Shown here piece by piece: positions 42,205 to 53,592 of a stretch of 64,000 bases of DNA. This DNA comes from Doryteuthis pealeii (Eukaryota; Mollusca; Cephalopoda; Myopsida; Loliginidae): contig CM042145.1 of the NCBI GenBank assembly GCA_023376005.1, forward strand, positions 17,983,433 through 18,047,432, read 5' to 3'. Under the pieces are notes generated by a model that did no database searches, was not told the origin of the DNA, and saw only the letters and a program-made list of their open reading frames with translations. The position numbers were made by a program, and so were the translations under genes. Each line of letters begins with the position of its first letter. The stretch's first letter is position 1.

Positions 42205-42497
42205 GGAGGCGCGTGGTCTAATGGTTAGAGTCGTAGGAAATGGACTCGTCAACGCGAGTTCAATTCCTGGACGAAGCTGCTGGCATTTCACATGGCGCTA
42301 ATACGCTTGGGAAAGGTACGAATCCAATTCTCCCTCCAGCTATGGGTAAATAGTAGGGCAGACTGGACTCTTTAACCATGGCTAGGTAACCAGTCTAGGA
42401 GAAGGAAAACTCTGAATTCAAAGCTGTTAAACTCCGCTTAAGAAATTGACCATGTGTCGCATCCTGTTAGTGCGGATGGGTTGGGTAAATATGTATA
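42205..42497 (+). mobile_element. tRNA-derived SINE, family 1
   Basis: GGAGGCGCGTGGTCTAATGG, GTTCAATTCC B box, complete body and GGATGGGTTGGGTAAATATG end. An R5 repeat follows directly at 42490-42830. Confidence 0.88.
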
Positions 42498-42830
42498 TGT
42501 GATAGAAGGCGGTATCTGAGGGTCTTAGTGTCCTGAGTATGACTTTAAACTCTATCTGATGCTGAAGTTCCAATTCTGGAGCTCTGGGGAATATTGAGTA
42601 CCCCTTTATCCCCATTACTGCCTGGTCTACACTGACCCGGAGTGGTAGTACCTGTTAGGGTCCCATCTATGGGTCAAATAGAACATAATGAGTTCTAAAA
42701 TGTGTTTAAAAAATTGAGTTTTTATAAAATGAATACCCATAAAGAATGAATAAAACAAAACGTCTTCGACATAAAATGACCCAACAAGGGTTGACATGCC
42801 GTAAATTCCAACCAACCAATCAACAAACTC
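42490..42830 (+). repeat. R5 repeat
   Basis: ATGTGATAGAAGGCGGTATC to CAAGGGTTGACATGCCGTAA and ATTCCAACCAACC. Confidence 0.85.
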
Positions 42831-43029
42831 AGATCTCTAGAAATTGAGCCTAACAATCAGATGCAGTTTTGAGTCATAACCAAGGCACCCTTTTTTTCTT
42901 ATCCCTCAGACAAGGTTTTGTTAATCAGTGTTATTTGAGCAATGGCTTCCTTTTGTCAAGACTTACAATGGATATGCGAGTAGAGGTGAAAAGCTCTAAT
43001 CTTGACGAAGGAAGGTTGCTTGGTTGCTT

Positions 43030-43465
43030 GATTGGATTTTACGGCATGTAAACTCTTGTTGGATTATTTTATGCCGAAGACGTTTTGTTTTATTCATTCT
43101 TGTTGGATATTCAACTGTTTTTTTGTTTTTTTTTTCAAATTCAATTTTTTAAACCCACTTTTAATACTCATTTTTTTATCAATTTAACCGGTCTAACAGG
43201 TACTACCACTCTAGGCCACAGTAGACCTAGGAGTAATGGCAATGCAGGGATACTTGACGTGTCCAGCCGATTGATCGAAGGGGGCTTCTCAGACTGCCCG
43301 TCTAGCCATAGTAAGGGCCAAAGTGGATGGTTGCATGTTATGGACTGCTCAGCCACCAGGATTCCGTACTTAAGCGTCATGGGATGCCAACCACGGCCAA
43401 TAGGTGTCCTCATTGAGTGTATTTTACTTCTCTGCAGGGGTGCAGTCGGTACAGCCCCAGCCGAT
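43030..43465 (-). repeat. R5 repeat
   Basis: Minus copy with the tail (TTACGGCATGTAAACTCTTG) at 43038 and the upstream part to GTGCAGTCGGTACAGC near 43455. Confidence 0.8.
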
Positions 43466-43469
43466 TGGG

Positions 43470-44120
43470 TGTAACCAAGAAAGGAGTGACTTATTCAATT
43501 TATTAATACTTAGATTGACCATACGGTCCCCCAACTCCGTCTAACCCTGTGTTGGCACAAAGGGAAGTGAAACCTTTGCCGCCTCCAAGGGTATTAGCCC
43601 CAATAAGATATAAGCAGTAGCAACCGGAAGTCGCGCATCCGGGATTTCTGAAGGAGACAATAAACGTCGTTGGATACAAACATCTGCGTTGAAAGAATTC
43701 GTTATCCGCTCTTATTGCCTCTGAGGAAATTTGAGATTTGTTATTTCCTCACTGACGTTACTTGAACTTTTATGTATGCGTTTTTTTTTGCCCAATATTT
43801 AATTCGACTCGACGCGTGCGATTCTAATCTTCAATTTGCTTAAACCGGAACCAGGCCAGAAATTAGGACAAATACAATCACTCCTCTCAGACTCTTGTAA
43901 TTATTCTATTCTCTTTTCTTTTTTCTTTTTTTTACTCTTTCTATTTATTCCATCTTTTTTTTTTTGTTACTTATACATTTACAATAACAATAGGACCTTT
44001 TCGTTGAATGCTATGATCAGCAGACAAACTTAACAGACTATTACCATTGTAATGAGTTTAAACTCCACTATTTCATATTTGTGACCTGGGCCACAAAACG
44101 CAAAGATATTCTGAATACGA
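43470..44120. other. No gene seen
   Basis: Unique-looking sequence, partly with tRNA-SINE-like words (GGGTATTAGCCCC, CATCCGGGATTTCTG) near 43590-43660 that may be a remote family 1 copy. Confidence 0.4.
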
Positions 44121-44124
44121 TCAA

Positions 44125-44240
44125 GTCACGCTAAAAGCACCGGCTCCCGCTAGTATCACCAAAGTTTAGACAGTCTTGAACCTGTTCAATGCTTAATTGG
44201 GTGACCACATAAGGAACAGCAGTGTGAAACTATAAGGTTC
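44125..44240 (+). mobile_element. 5S rRNA-derived SINE fragment
   Basis: AAAGCACCGGCTCCCGCTAG, TATCACCAAAGTTTAG, TTCAATGCTTAATTGGGTGA + CCACATAAGGAACAGCAG. Clear 5S-like order of elements, diverged. Confidence 0.7.
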
Positions 44241-44859
44241 ACATACCCCATGTGATCGCTATTAGGTCCTCGCATACGTACCCCACTGATACTATGTTGT
44301 CCATTGTGTTGTCCATTGTGCCAAATGTGATACGTGTCACATGCGCACATTGACATCGATATAACTAATTGGTGAGAGTGAGTATTCTTTGGTAAGAGAA
44401 AGATATTAGAGATAGATATCCCATTGATATCATATAGCACTACATTGAGATAGACAACTTTCTTTAGGGAGAGAGAGACAGATTATGAGAGGAAGACAGA
44501 TTTGTCTTGAGAGAGAGACTTATTGGTGAGGCTTCTGTCCGCCGGCTGCCATCTTGTTATTTAGTTGGGTTGACTTCTAACTAAGAAAGTTGAGTTCTTC
44601 CAATGCTAAGCGCTGATTTGTTTAAATTAAAATGAATTACAAAAGACAAGACATCCCTTTTGTTACTTGATCAAGTAATTATTTATTTTAACTTTATCCA
44701 TGATCACCGCACTGGGAAGATCAGGCCTTAGCCTGTCTTCACCCGTCGCCGACCAGGCTCAAGCTTTTGTCTTAACCCTTCGACGACCAGACTCAAACTC
44801 TAACTTCAAACTATCACCTTTCTGGCCAACTTTTTTTACATTTAGATGGAATCCGTGGA

Positions 44860-44930
44860 TTAGTCCACCGAAGTTTTTATCCCAAGTACTTTCGGCACTT
44901 CGAAGTGCCATCATCAGGGGTGATGTGTTC
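44860..44930 (-). ncRNA. Hammerhead candidate E
   Basis: Minus strand: CUGAUGA (44917-44911), one extra U, perfect stem II GGCACU-UCGA-AGUGCC, GAAA (44893-44890), stem III AGU/ACU enclosing a 14-nt loop, then UC and GGUGG that can pair with upstream CACC if one C is bulged. The extra base after CUGAUGA and the bulge make activity uncertain. Confidence 0.5.
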
Positions 44931-45005
44931 CAGTTTGTTTTTTTTTTGTTTTTTTCAAAGTATATTAATAGATGTGGAGGCTGGAAGAAGGAGAATTGAT
45001 TGGAA

Positions 45006-45125
45006 AAGTGTTATAGGCATTTGGCTAGAAAGCTCGAAAAGATCACCAATAAAATTGTTGAACAAGAGACGTGCCTTTTGTTTAATTCCACATGTATAAA
45101 TGAAAGAATGCTGCCCAAATACACA
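45006..45125 (+). pseudogene. Penelope-like ORF N-terminal fragment
   Basis: CYRHLARKLEKITNKIVEQE, then CLLFNSTCINERMLPKYT, which parallels the 12356 fragment and carries the LPKYT motif. Immediately after KYT the sequence becomes (CA)n then (TA)n. No RT domain follows. Confidence 0.6.
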
Positions 45126-45135
45126 CACACACACA

Positions 45136-45208
<73 letters not shown>
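45121..45208. repeat. (CA)n-(TA)n compound microsatellite
   Basis: Starts directly at the ACA of the PLE KYT codons. Confidence 0.95.
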
Positions 45209-45213
<5 letters not shown>

Positions 45214-45458
45214 TGCAGTTGAACATTAGCTAAAATATGGGAAGGGAATTGCGGGGGAAAACATTTGTGTTTTGTAACAAAAACCTGAATCATTTTTCAA
45301 GCCTAAAACCTCACAGAACGATCTTTGCAACTAATTAAAAGAAAGAAAAGAAAAGAAAGAAAAATATAAAAAACGCATCGTGCTTATCATCAACCACTAT
45401 TATTAAGATATACAACATTACCCATAAATAAGTACACCCCTTATCTTATACATAATAA

Positions 45459-45516
<58 letters not shown>

Positions 45517-45546
45517 AAATTTTTGGTACAGCTGAATTTATACATA

Positions 45547-45868
45547 ATTTTAAAAAATAACATACTTTATTGATCAGCAATTTTGAATAGTAAAAAGAAA
45601 AGGGAGCGAAAGAAAAAAAAGGAGAAACTTAAGAGCCCTTTCGACCGGTGCTTTTTCAAAAGCCTTCATATTGCCCCACCATTTTGTATGATTTAATCTC
45701 CCTCTTTTACCCAATTCATATACAGTGTGACTTTTAAACGATCTACCGGTCGTTATTTTTTTTAAAAGCACCGGTCGAAAGGGCCCTTAAGTTTCTTCTT
45801 TTTTCTTTTCTTTCGCTCCCTTTTCTTTTTACTATTCAAAATTGCTGATCAATAAAGTATGTTTTTTT

Positions 45869-45875
<7 letters not shown>
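45547..45875. repeat. Foldback element between two (TA)n tracts
   Basis: Arms of about 120 bp (ACATACTTTATTGATCAGCA and complement; AAAAGCACCGGTCGAAAGGG-type inner ends) with a loop of about 75 bp. GGTCGAAAG sits at the inner arm border, so it may derive from a hammerhead-type repeat, but no CUGANGA box is found. Confidence 0.8.
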
Positions 45876-45927
<52 letters not shown>

Positions 45928-46319
45928 TTTGTTTCCTCTTGCAATGTTTTCTGACTGTAATCATCTGGGATATTTTTTACACTTGTCATTTCTCGCTTTA
46001 TGTTTACTTGTACTGCCAGTTTGCTTTTTTATGTACATTAATGTTCTCTGCTAAAGTTAAAGTGTTTTTGTAATGTACCGCTTCCTTGCTTTAAACATTA
46101 CATGCTTAAATACACTAAGATATTTTTTCCTGAATATGCCCTACTGAAACGAGGTGGGGGCGCCTAATATGGCCAAGCGTATTTTATGCAGTCAAATACG
46201 GTAACTCACATCATCATCATCATCATCATCATGTTGCGCTATTAGCCCGGATATCCATGACAATATCTCCCCAATCACTCATTGTTCTCGGGTGGTCCTC
46301 TACGCAGCATCCAGTTGGG

Positions 46320-46560
46320 GGTGGGGTTTGGACACGGTCCTAAAGAATACAAATATTTTTTAAACAGATGTATTTTAGCCATAGATGGAATCCTAACAAA
46401 TATTACCACCATACCAGGTCAGTTTAGCCCTGTGAGTAATACTAGTAAATAAGTACTCCCTACTCCACTGGATACAGTTTAGTGTCATACTCAGGTGGGG
46501 GGGGGGCTCTTACTCTTCTGCACGGGGATATAGTCAGCGTATTCTAAGCCTCGCCGATCG
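46320..46560 (-). repeat. R5 fragments
   Basis: GCCATAGATGGAATCCTAAC and TACCACCATACCAGGTCAGT, then TAGTCAGCGTATTCTAAGCC, the start of the family as also seen next to the mariner at 8240. Confidence 0.6.
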
Positions 46561-46570
46561 AGTGATCTTA

Positions 46571-47103
46571 CGAGATGTGTCTGAAAAGTAATGAGACTTG
46601 TCACAAACAATTCATTTAAAATCCAAACAACAAACTACATGTTTTCTCCTCCAAAGTAGCTCCCTCTTGAATCTAATGCACTTTCCTATTCTTTCTCTGT
46701 CACGATTCTCTGCCTTGCTGGAAGGATTCTTCTGGAATGTCTCTCAGCTCCGTCTTTACGGACCTCTTGATGGCCTCAACGCATTCAAAACGGGTCCTCT
46801 TGATGAAGTCTTTCAGCTTGCTCAGGAAGTAATGATAGTAGTGGCAGGACAAATCGAGACTTTTTTTCTTTTTTCCAAGCTGAAGGGGTCCATCAAGGGG
46901 ACCTGTTGGTCCGTAACGACGGAGCTGAGAGACATACCAGAAGAATCCTTCCAGCAGGGCAGAGAAACGTGACAGAGAAAGAATAGGAAAGTGCATTAGA
47001 TTCAAGAGGGAGCTACTTTGGAGGAGAAAACATTTAGTTTGTTGCTTGGATTTTAAATGAATTGTTTGTGACAACAGTCTCATTACTTTTCAGACACACC
47101 TCG
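46571..47103. mobile_element. Foldback built from two mariner transposase 3-prime ends
   Basis: TIRs CGAGATGTGTCTGAAAAGTA and TACTTTTCAGACACACCTCG extend into arms of about 220 bp. Each arm, read outwards, encodes the transposase C-terminus (VKTELRDIPEESFQQG and relatives). The two strands therefore encode nearly the same 124-127-residue frame. The centre keeps KLKDFIKRTRFECVEAIKRS on the minus strand. The catalytic domain is absent. Confidence 0.85.
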
Positions 47104-47720
47104 TATATTTTGAGGCTTTGGATTTTAACATTCTGAATTTTGTTCAACATTCAACAGCGGAATTTATCGTTTTTTGGAATCTGCGGTTAAGTCTCCAACA
47201 TAAAAAAACAATGAGACCTTAAGCAAGCATCATTAAAAAGAGTCTGCATTCTTCGTCGCAAAGATATAGTATTCTTCGCTTCAGGAATCCCAAACAAAAG
47301 AGACACTGCTTGAATTCTTTTCACTTTCTACATTAATCAATCGATTTGTATATTTCTAGAATTTTAATCATACGCAACACGTAAAATGCATTAATTGCTG
47401 AGTCGGTTTATCTATACAGTGATACCTAGACTTTTTTTTAAAAAAGCACCCTATTTTTTGCTACGTTTTTTAATAAGAAAAAAACAGCACTGTTTTGTAT
47501 AAGAATGTAATAAAATAGAATGAATCTTTAGAAATTTTGAGTAAAGATTCAACGAGCAAGTCACAATTTTCTGACTGTCGAAAAAAAAAAGTCGGGATAA
47601 TGAATATTGAAAAATGCTGAATACCTTCTTGTGGAGCCGGATTAAATAACCGAATCAGCAACAGAAGTTAAAAACCCAGGTTTCACTGAGAAGGATCTTC
47701 AGGATTATTCTGATATATAT
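47104..47720. other. No gene seen
   Basis: AT-rich sequence without recognisable repeats or domains. Confidence 0.5.
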
Positions 47721-47725
47721 CTGTA

Positions 47726-47860
47726 GGTGACGATAGTCTAGCGGTTAAGCTGTCCGACTGATGCTGAACCGATCGGATTTCAATCCCGGCTGTTGGTAGC
47801 TTACAAATGTCTAGCCACACTGAAGAGAATTGATAAGTCGAAAACATGTCTGTGGATGAC
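47726..47860 (+). mobile_element. tRNA-like head joined to a hammerhead
   Basis: TAGTCTAGCGG (47734-47744) fits an A box with one change, and GGATTTCAATCCC (47776-47788) a slightly deformed B box, 32 nt apart. The hammerhead begins 27 nt later and (TA)n follows. Same layout as 20393-20615, but different sequence. Confidence 0.6.
47815..47855 (+). ncRNA. Hammerhead ribozyme I
   Basis: Stem I CCACA/UGUGG (47815-47819 with 47851-47855), core CUGAAGA (position 7 is variable in hammerheads), stem II GAAUU-GAU-AAGUC with one mismatch, GAAA (47840-47843) plus one extra A, self-complementary ACAUGU as a dimer-type stem III, and cleavage triplet GUC ending at 47850. The extra A and the stem II mismatch are the only flaws. 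Confidence 0.62.
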
Positions 47861-48150
47861 TATATATATATATATATTTGAGATATATTTTTGTATCTGT
47901 ATCCGTTGTTGTAAATACATATACCAGGTTTGGGCATAGGTGTGAAGCATTAACGTACTATATTATGCTAATGCCGTTACCATATGTTAGTCAAGGAATA
48001 AATATCAGAAAACTCTGTAGTTTTTTTGTTTGTTTTTTTTTTGTTTGTTTGTTTTATTTAGACGAAGTGGTACAGATACAAAAATATATCTCAAATATAT
48101 ATACGCACTAGAAGCATACGGAGACACAAAATCTACAACATATATATATA

Positions 48151-48545
48151 CTAGCAGAAGTACCCGGTCCATTACAGGACTTAAAGAATTTTAGGAACAC
48201 CAGGGAATAAGAGAAAAAGGGAGAGAGCGAGTAAGATCAAAATAATTTATCAAATTATGTGGGGTTTTTTGTTTGTTTTTGGTTTGTTTGTTTTTGGGTT
48301 TTTTTTCTGTATTTACTTATGAAGAACTGTGATGAGTTCCAAAAATCGATTGATGTTTGATTATTGAATTATATCATCTAATCAGTAAAAATCAAAACGA
48401 AATTTTATACGTTTCCTTATTATAAACATATTAAAATGCATGCATGAGTTTAATACTCAATGACATCTCTTTTCTGAGTTAGTAAAAACCATTAGACCAT
48501 AAGTCGACACGTACATACCAAAACAGACGCGACTCCTTTATATAT
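48151..48545 (-). mobile_element. Helitron-like element H2, short copy
   Basis: The minus-strand 3-prime end has GTCCTGTAATGGAC (hairpin), CGGGTACTTCTG, then CTAG and T. The 5-prime side reads GGTATGTACGTGTCGACTTA. Related to 48814-50196 and 54981-56866. The 5-prime end lacks a clear TC, so a Helitron variant is possible. Confidence 0.55.
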
Positions 48546-48554
48546 AAAGTAAAG

Positions 48555-48803
48555 TAAAGTCGTCGGGGTGGCCTAAAGTCGGTATCAGCCAGTCAGCGAG
48601 AGAGTCTATCCCCTTTTCACTAGCGCTAGACCAAGGAGATTGTTTTGGCGTCTGAGATAGAGTGCCACACCTAAAATCAGCCCCTTACTTTACCGCACAG
48701 ATTCCTGTGCTACTCATACGCTGAGTTGGCGAGGACCGGTATCGAACTAGGAACCTTGTGGTTTCTAGCCGAACGCTTAACCGACTGAACTAACCCGTCC
48801 CCT
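48555..48803 (-). mobile_element. tRNA-derived SINE, family 2
   Basis: Full copy; minus-strand head GGGGACGGGTTAGTTCAGTC and B box GTTCGATACC; lies between two H2 elements. Confidence 0.88.
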
Positions 48804-48813
48804 AATATATATA

Positions 48814-50196
48814 CTAGCAAAAGTACCCGGTCCATGACCGGACTATAAAAATTTTAACACCACGTAGTGAGTGGGTAAGAGAGAGAATAAGAGGAAAATA
48901 ATTTATAGAATTAAAAAAAATGTAATCCTTAACTTTTGAGTGTTTTGAAATATAATTCGATTTTTCAAAAACTGTTTTGTACATATGACAAAAACTTAAA
49001 TTCAGTTCCTAATTGCTTATTTTTCTTAATTGATTGTTGCATTAAAGTGATAAAAATATTAATTTAACTTATTTTCTTTTTTACCCCTAAAAAGTAACAA
49101 TTAAAAGGAGCTAAGTATTAAATATGTGTCCTTATTTATTTCGCTCTATCGGCTGAGGCTGTACAATATGCCGACAGCACCTCTGCTGAGTAAAACCTCC
49201 TTCTAATTGGGCCACCTGTCGGTCGTAGGTGACGACCCGTGGTGTTTGCAGAGTAGTCCATGGCATGCACCGTTACTTGGGCTAGACAGACGGTCGGAGA
49301 GGTCCCTCCAATCAATCGGCTCGTCATGTCAAGCCCTAGCACCTATATGATTGTCCCTACCGTATTGCTCTTATGGTAAAACTGAATCTAGTGGTGAGAT
49401 TCCAATTATGGAGCTCTGGGAAGTGTGGAGTACCCCTTCATTGCCATTACTCCCAGGCTCATATTGACCCGGAGTGGTAGTACTTGTTAGGCCCACCAAG
49501 CACGATCACTCCATGTCCTATCTATTGGTTAAATAGGTAAAAAATTGGATTTTTAAAAATATGTTTAAAAATGAATTAGAAATAATTTGAATAGCCAGTA
49601 ATAATGAATAAAACAAACATGACTTCGGCATATAATCGATTTAAAATACATATGAGTATCATTTGCCTTTCTACGTAGAAGTTCAAAGCCTAAGTAAATA
49701 AAAATTATTTGAGGTGGGTGCAGGGATGTACTCACTTCAAATATATCAAGCCAGTACCGATGAGTGGGGTGGAAGGTTTTTTTTTTTCAGTTTTAGAACT
49801 GTCTTTTTTGTTACAGTTAGAAATTGTGTTGACGCTACTTCAAAGATGAATTGTGCCGACGTGAGACAGGATGGGTGGATGTGTCAGCGTAACTTTAGTT
49901 TTTGTTTTTTGAAATGAACATTCGGATTTTCTTTTATACAGCGACAGAGTCTTCTGTCTGGGAAATTTAAAACTAAACTCGTGTCAACGTGAGTAGGGTG
50001 GGGGTGGAGGGGGTGTATACTGTATTTTTCAATTTTTTGTTAATTATTGAATTATATCGCATTAGTATTAAAAATCAAAACCCAAATGTTTGTGTGTTTC
50101 TTAGTTATAAGCATATCAAGTAGTATGCGAGATTTCAAATCGGAATGACCTCTCGTTTGTGAGTTATAAGTCGACACGTACATACCAAACTTCCAG
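48814..50196 (-). mobile_element. Helitron-like element H2, long copy with insertions
   Basis: 3-prime end at 48814 (CTAG preceded on the minus strand by AGTCCGGTCATGGACCGGGT). 5-prime end near 50196 (GGAAGTTTGGTATGTACGTG). It contains an R5 repeat (49140-49640). Confidence 0.55.
49140..49640 (+). repeat. R5 repeat
   Basis: From CGGCTGAGGCTGTACAATAT through CAATCGGCTCGTCATGTCAA and CGGAGTGGTAGTACTTGTTA to ATGACTTCGGCATATAATCG; the tail is truncated. Confidence 0.75.
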
Positions 50197-50249
<53 letters not shown>

Positions 50250-50321
50250 ATATATATATGTAAACAACTTTTAGCTATTTTCAGCCGAAAGTCACACGCT
50301 AGGCGGTCCTCGTATCTATAA

Positions 50322-50363
50322 CTCTGCTGATGAGACCTAATAGGTCGAAATATATATTCAGAG
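50322..50363 (+). ncRNA. Hammerhead ribozyme B (complete)
   Basis: Stem I CUCUG (50322-50326) with CAGAG (50359-50363); CUGAUGA (50327-50333); stem II GACC-UAAUA-GGUC; GAAA (50347-50350); stem III AUA/UAU with a 2-nt loop; triplet AUU ending at 50358. All core bases are canonical. The 42-nt size and tiny stem III match PLE-type minimal hammerheads. The repeat continues to about 50490 and ends in (TA)n; a truncated relative is at 13318-13487. Confidence 0.85.
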
Positions 50364-50486
50364 ATTGATTTTTCTCGATTTGTTTAGCCTCACATTTAAG
50401 TAGTTTAAATCCCGCCTAATTAAACATAAATGAATTAACTTTCAAAAAAATTAGGTCTGACTAAAATTAAAAAGCACATATCCTCC

Positions 50487-50570
<84 letters not shown>

Positions 50571-50572
50571 CT

Positions 50573-50715
50573 GAAATATAATCATCGTTATTTACTAAGC
50601 TTAGGTTAGTTTAGCACAAAGATAGATATGGGGTGCCTAGTGAGAATCGTACTCTCTAGAAATGGTTTTACTAGCCTAACTCGCTAACTATTACACCACG
50701 TGAACCCTCTGCATT
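50573..50715 (-). mobile_element. tRNA-derived SINE, family 4
   Basis: Minus strand: GTGGTGTAATAGTTAGCGAG (A-box region), GAGTACGATTCTCACTAGGC (B-box region), and the end TAAGCTTAGTAAATAACGAT. Related to the trimer at 63540-63895. Confidence 0.75.
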
Positions 50716-51059
50716 TTTTTTTTTTTTTTTTTTTTTTTGCTTTTTTCATAAACATTCTGTTATATTCTAAATATCAGAATACTTTCAGCATGACCTTCTT
50801 TACTGGCCGCTGCAACCGGAACTTTTTCTTTACCGGATAGTATACCGGTGTATTTCCACTCTATGAACTGTTTTTTGTTTTGTTTTGTTTTTTATACTTA
50901 GATTCGTAGTGGCAATTGCACTTCTCAGCCACCAAGAATTTGATGACATGCCCCTTTTCAAGTCTGGATCACTCCATTTGGTTGGCAGCCACTTTGAATA
51001 GCCTCAAAACAAATATTTTCGCGAGATGGAAATAATTTTTGCTATCAACCAATTCCAAA

Positions 51060-51345
51060 CAATGTCCTGGGTAGGACGTTAAACTGCATCTAGTGGTGAT
51101 GTTTCAGTTCTGGGGCTCTGCGGAATGTGGTGTACCCCTTAATTGCCATCACTCCTATGTCCACTCTGACCCAGAACGGTAGTACCTGTTAGTGTCCCAT
51201 CTATGAGTTAAATACATATTTTTAAATCACTTTTAAAATTTGTTTTTAAAAAATTGAATACCCAACAAGAATTAATAAAACAAAAACGTGTTCGGCATAG
51301 AATAACCCAAGGGTTTTGACATGCCGTTAAAACCCAACCAACCAA
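51060..51345 (+). repeat. R5 repeat
   Basis: AAACTGCATCTAGTGGTGAT through AGAACGGTAGTACCTGTTAG to AGGGTTTTGACATGCCGTTA and ACCAACCAACC. Confidence 0.82.
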
Positions 51346-51506
51346 CCAATCAAATAATCCAAATAATGCAGAGCTTACATTTATGGACAATAATTCTGGG
51401 GGAAAAGGGATTTTGCTTATTTGAAAAAAATTCCATTATTTAAGGGGTCCTCTTATTGAGCGAAAAATCTTAAAACGAGAACGGTCTTATTTTTTATTCT
51501 GTTTGG

Positions 51507-51640
51507 TAGCCTATTGTCGGTATCAGCCGGACAGCAAGGGAGTCTACCTACTTTTCAATTAGCCTAAGACCAGAGAGATATTTTTGCTGGGATGAAGCGC
51601 CACAACTAATGGTATCGAACACGGAAACTTGCTATTCACC
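51507..51640 (-). mobile_element. SINE family 2, fragment
   Basis: GGTAGCCTATTGTCGGTATC and GGACAGCAAGGGAGTCTACC; the head is truncated. Confidence 0.65.
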
Positions 51641-51837
51641 TAAACTGTTTGTTGGAGTTTTTTGGTGATATAAGGTGTGCTAGGATCCACGACTTAAATT
51701 TATAGACTCGGCGTGGTCACGTGGTTTAAACCCCGGCCAACCAACAGCTCGAATACGTGGTTAGTTAACTATTTAATCGCCGATATTGACAGCCGTTCAT
51801 TTGCACTTTATTCGACATTGACGAACGGACCTGCAAC

Positions 51838-52618
51838 CAAAAGACCATACTCAACACTAAGGGACACCAAAGAAACAACCAAAAGACCATCATACCCAAC
51901 ACTAAGGGACACCAAGGAACAACCAAAGGATCATACCCAACACAAAGGGACACCAACCAAAGGATCATACCAATCATACCCAATACTAAGGGACACCAAG
52001 GAATAACCAAAGGATCATACCCAACACTAAGGGACACCAAGGAACAACCAAAGGATCATACCCAATACTAAGGGACACCAAGGAATAACCAAAGGATCAT
52101 ACCCAACACTAAGGGACACCAAGGAACAACCAAAGGATCATACCCAACACTAAGGGACACCAAGGAAACCAAAGGATCATACCAACACTAAGGGACACCA
52201 AGGAACAACCAAAGGATCATACCCAACACTAAGGGACACCAAGGAACAACCAAAGGATCATACCCAACACTAAGGGACACCAAGGAACAACCAAAGAATA
52301 CCCAACACTAAGAGACACCAAGGAACAACCAAAGGATCCTACCCAACACTAAGGGACACCAAGGAACAACCAAAGGATCCTACCCAACACTAAGGGACAC
52401 CAAGGAACAACCAAAGGATCATACCCAACACTAAGGACACCAAGGAATAACCAAAGGATCCTACCCAACACTAAGGGACACCAAGGAACAACCAAAGGAT
52501 CATACCCAACACTAAGGGACACCAAGGAACAACCAAAGGATCATACCCAACACTAAGGGACACCAAGGAACAACCAAAGGATCATACCCAACACAAAGGG
52601 ACACCAAGGATCAACCAA
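51838..52618. repeat. 41-bp minisatellite, about 19 units
   Basis: Units of CAACCAAAGGATCATACCCA + ACACTAAGGGACACCAAGGA + A, with short deletions in a few units and heterogeneous first units. There are no unique spacers, so it is not a CRISPR array. Antisense and sense frames over it are translations of the repeat. Confidence 0.96.
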
Positions 52619-53076
52619 AAGTTTCTTTACTAAAGATCGCGCTCTGCGTAACACACGCGATCTCCATTGGAAAGTGTTCTCACCTGAAACCTAAAAATGG
52701 CCACAAATATCGTAACACTTGTACTCTAACGACTGAGCTAAATCTCGGATATCAAAGGGTGTTTGTTCATAAACAAACAAATGCCAAATTCAAACAGTGC
52801 AACTAAACTATTAATAAGAACACAGAGTTCATAGGGACACATATGTAAACATTTATATATTGTAATTAAAACTTTAAACACTGTTCATTCTTATATCCAA
52901 AGCAAATATAGGTTGACAATGCCGACCCTCATTGGCTCACATTTCACACATTTCCACACATGCGTTTTCTGGTATGTAAACTAAAAAGTTTACGAAAAAC
53001 TTATTCCTTGCCTACAGTCTTTAATCAAACTGTTAGTAATAAAAGACTGGCACTGAAATGCAATATATATATATAT

Positions 53077-53111
<35 letters not shown>

Positions 53112-53470
53112 AGATTTTTTTGGATGTTTGCTTATTTTTTAGAAGCATTGCCGTAAAGTATATATATTAATATTTATATTTTTGCTTGAAGGTAACTACA
53201 ATGCGAATATCGCATAAATTCGATAATTATAGAAGATAGTAATGACAAGTGAATCTCGCAAAGAATTACTACGTGTGTAGAAACAGTCTGTACGATATTC
53301 TACACACCGAGTAATTCTTTGCGAGATTCACTTGTCATTACTATCTTCTATAATTATCTAATTTATGCGATATTCGCATTGTAGTTGCCTTCAAGCAAAA
53401 ATATAAATATTAATATATATACTTTATTCGGCAATGCTTCTAAAAAATAAACAAACATCCAAAAAATTTA
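53112..53470. repeat. Long foldback of family C hammerhead repeats
   Basis: Arms of about 160 bp are almost perfectly inverted (TTTTTTGGATGTTTG to ACTACG/CGAGTAATTC), meeting at a short centre that holds GAAACAGUCUGUACGAUAUUC. This is the 3-prime part of a hammerhead: GAAA, stem III ACA/UGU, GUA and CGAUAU. (TA)n lies on both sides. Confidence 0.88.
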
Positions 53471-53514
53471 TATATATATATATCACGCCTCCTCAGTGGG
53501 ACTAGACACAACAA

Positions 53515-53592
53515 CTTTCCCTGGCTAGGGTCGAACTTCGACCGACTACTTGCCCACCTGATTTCTTAACCTCTCGGCCACTTTGACAGCTG
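53515..53592 (-). mobile_element. tRNA(Leu/Ser)-like pseudogene or SINE head
   Basis: Minus strand: AAAGTGGCCGAGAGGTTAAG (excellent A box for a long-variable-arm tRNA) and GAAGTTCGACCCTAGCC (B box). No acceptor-stem pairing is evident. It lies next to a family C hammerhead foldback, as the tRNA-like head at 20393 also does. Confidence 0.6.

Noticed and set aside
51838..52618. Regular 41-bp repeats considered as a CRISPR array
   Set aside because: No unique spacers between repeats and the surrounding genome is eukaryotic; it is a minisatellite.
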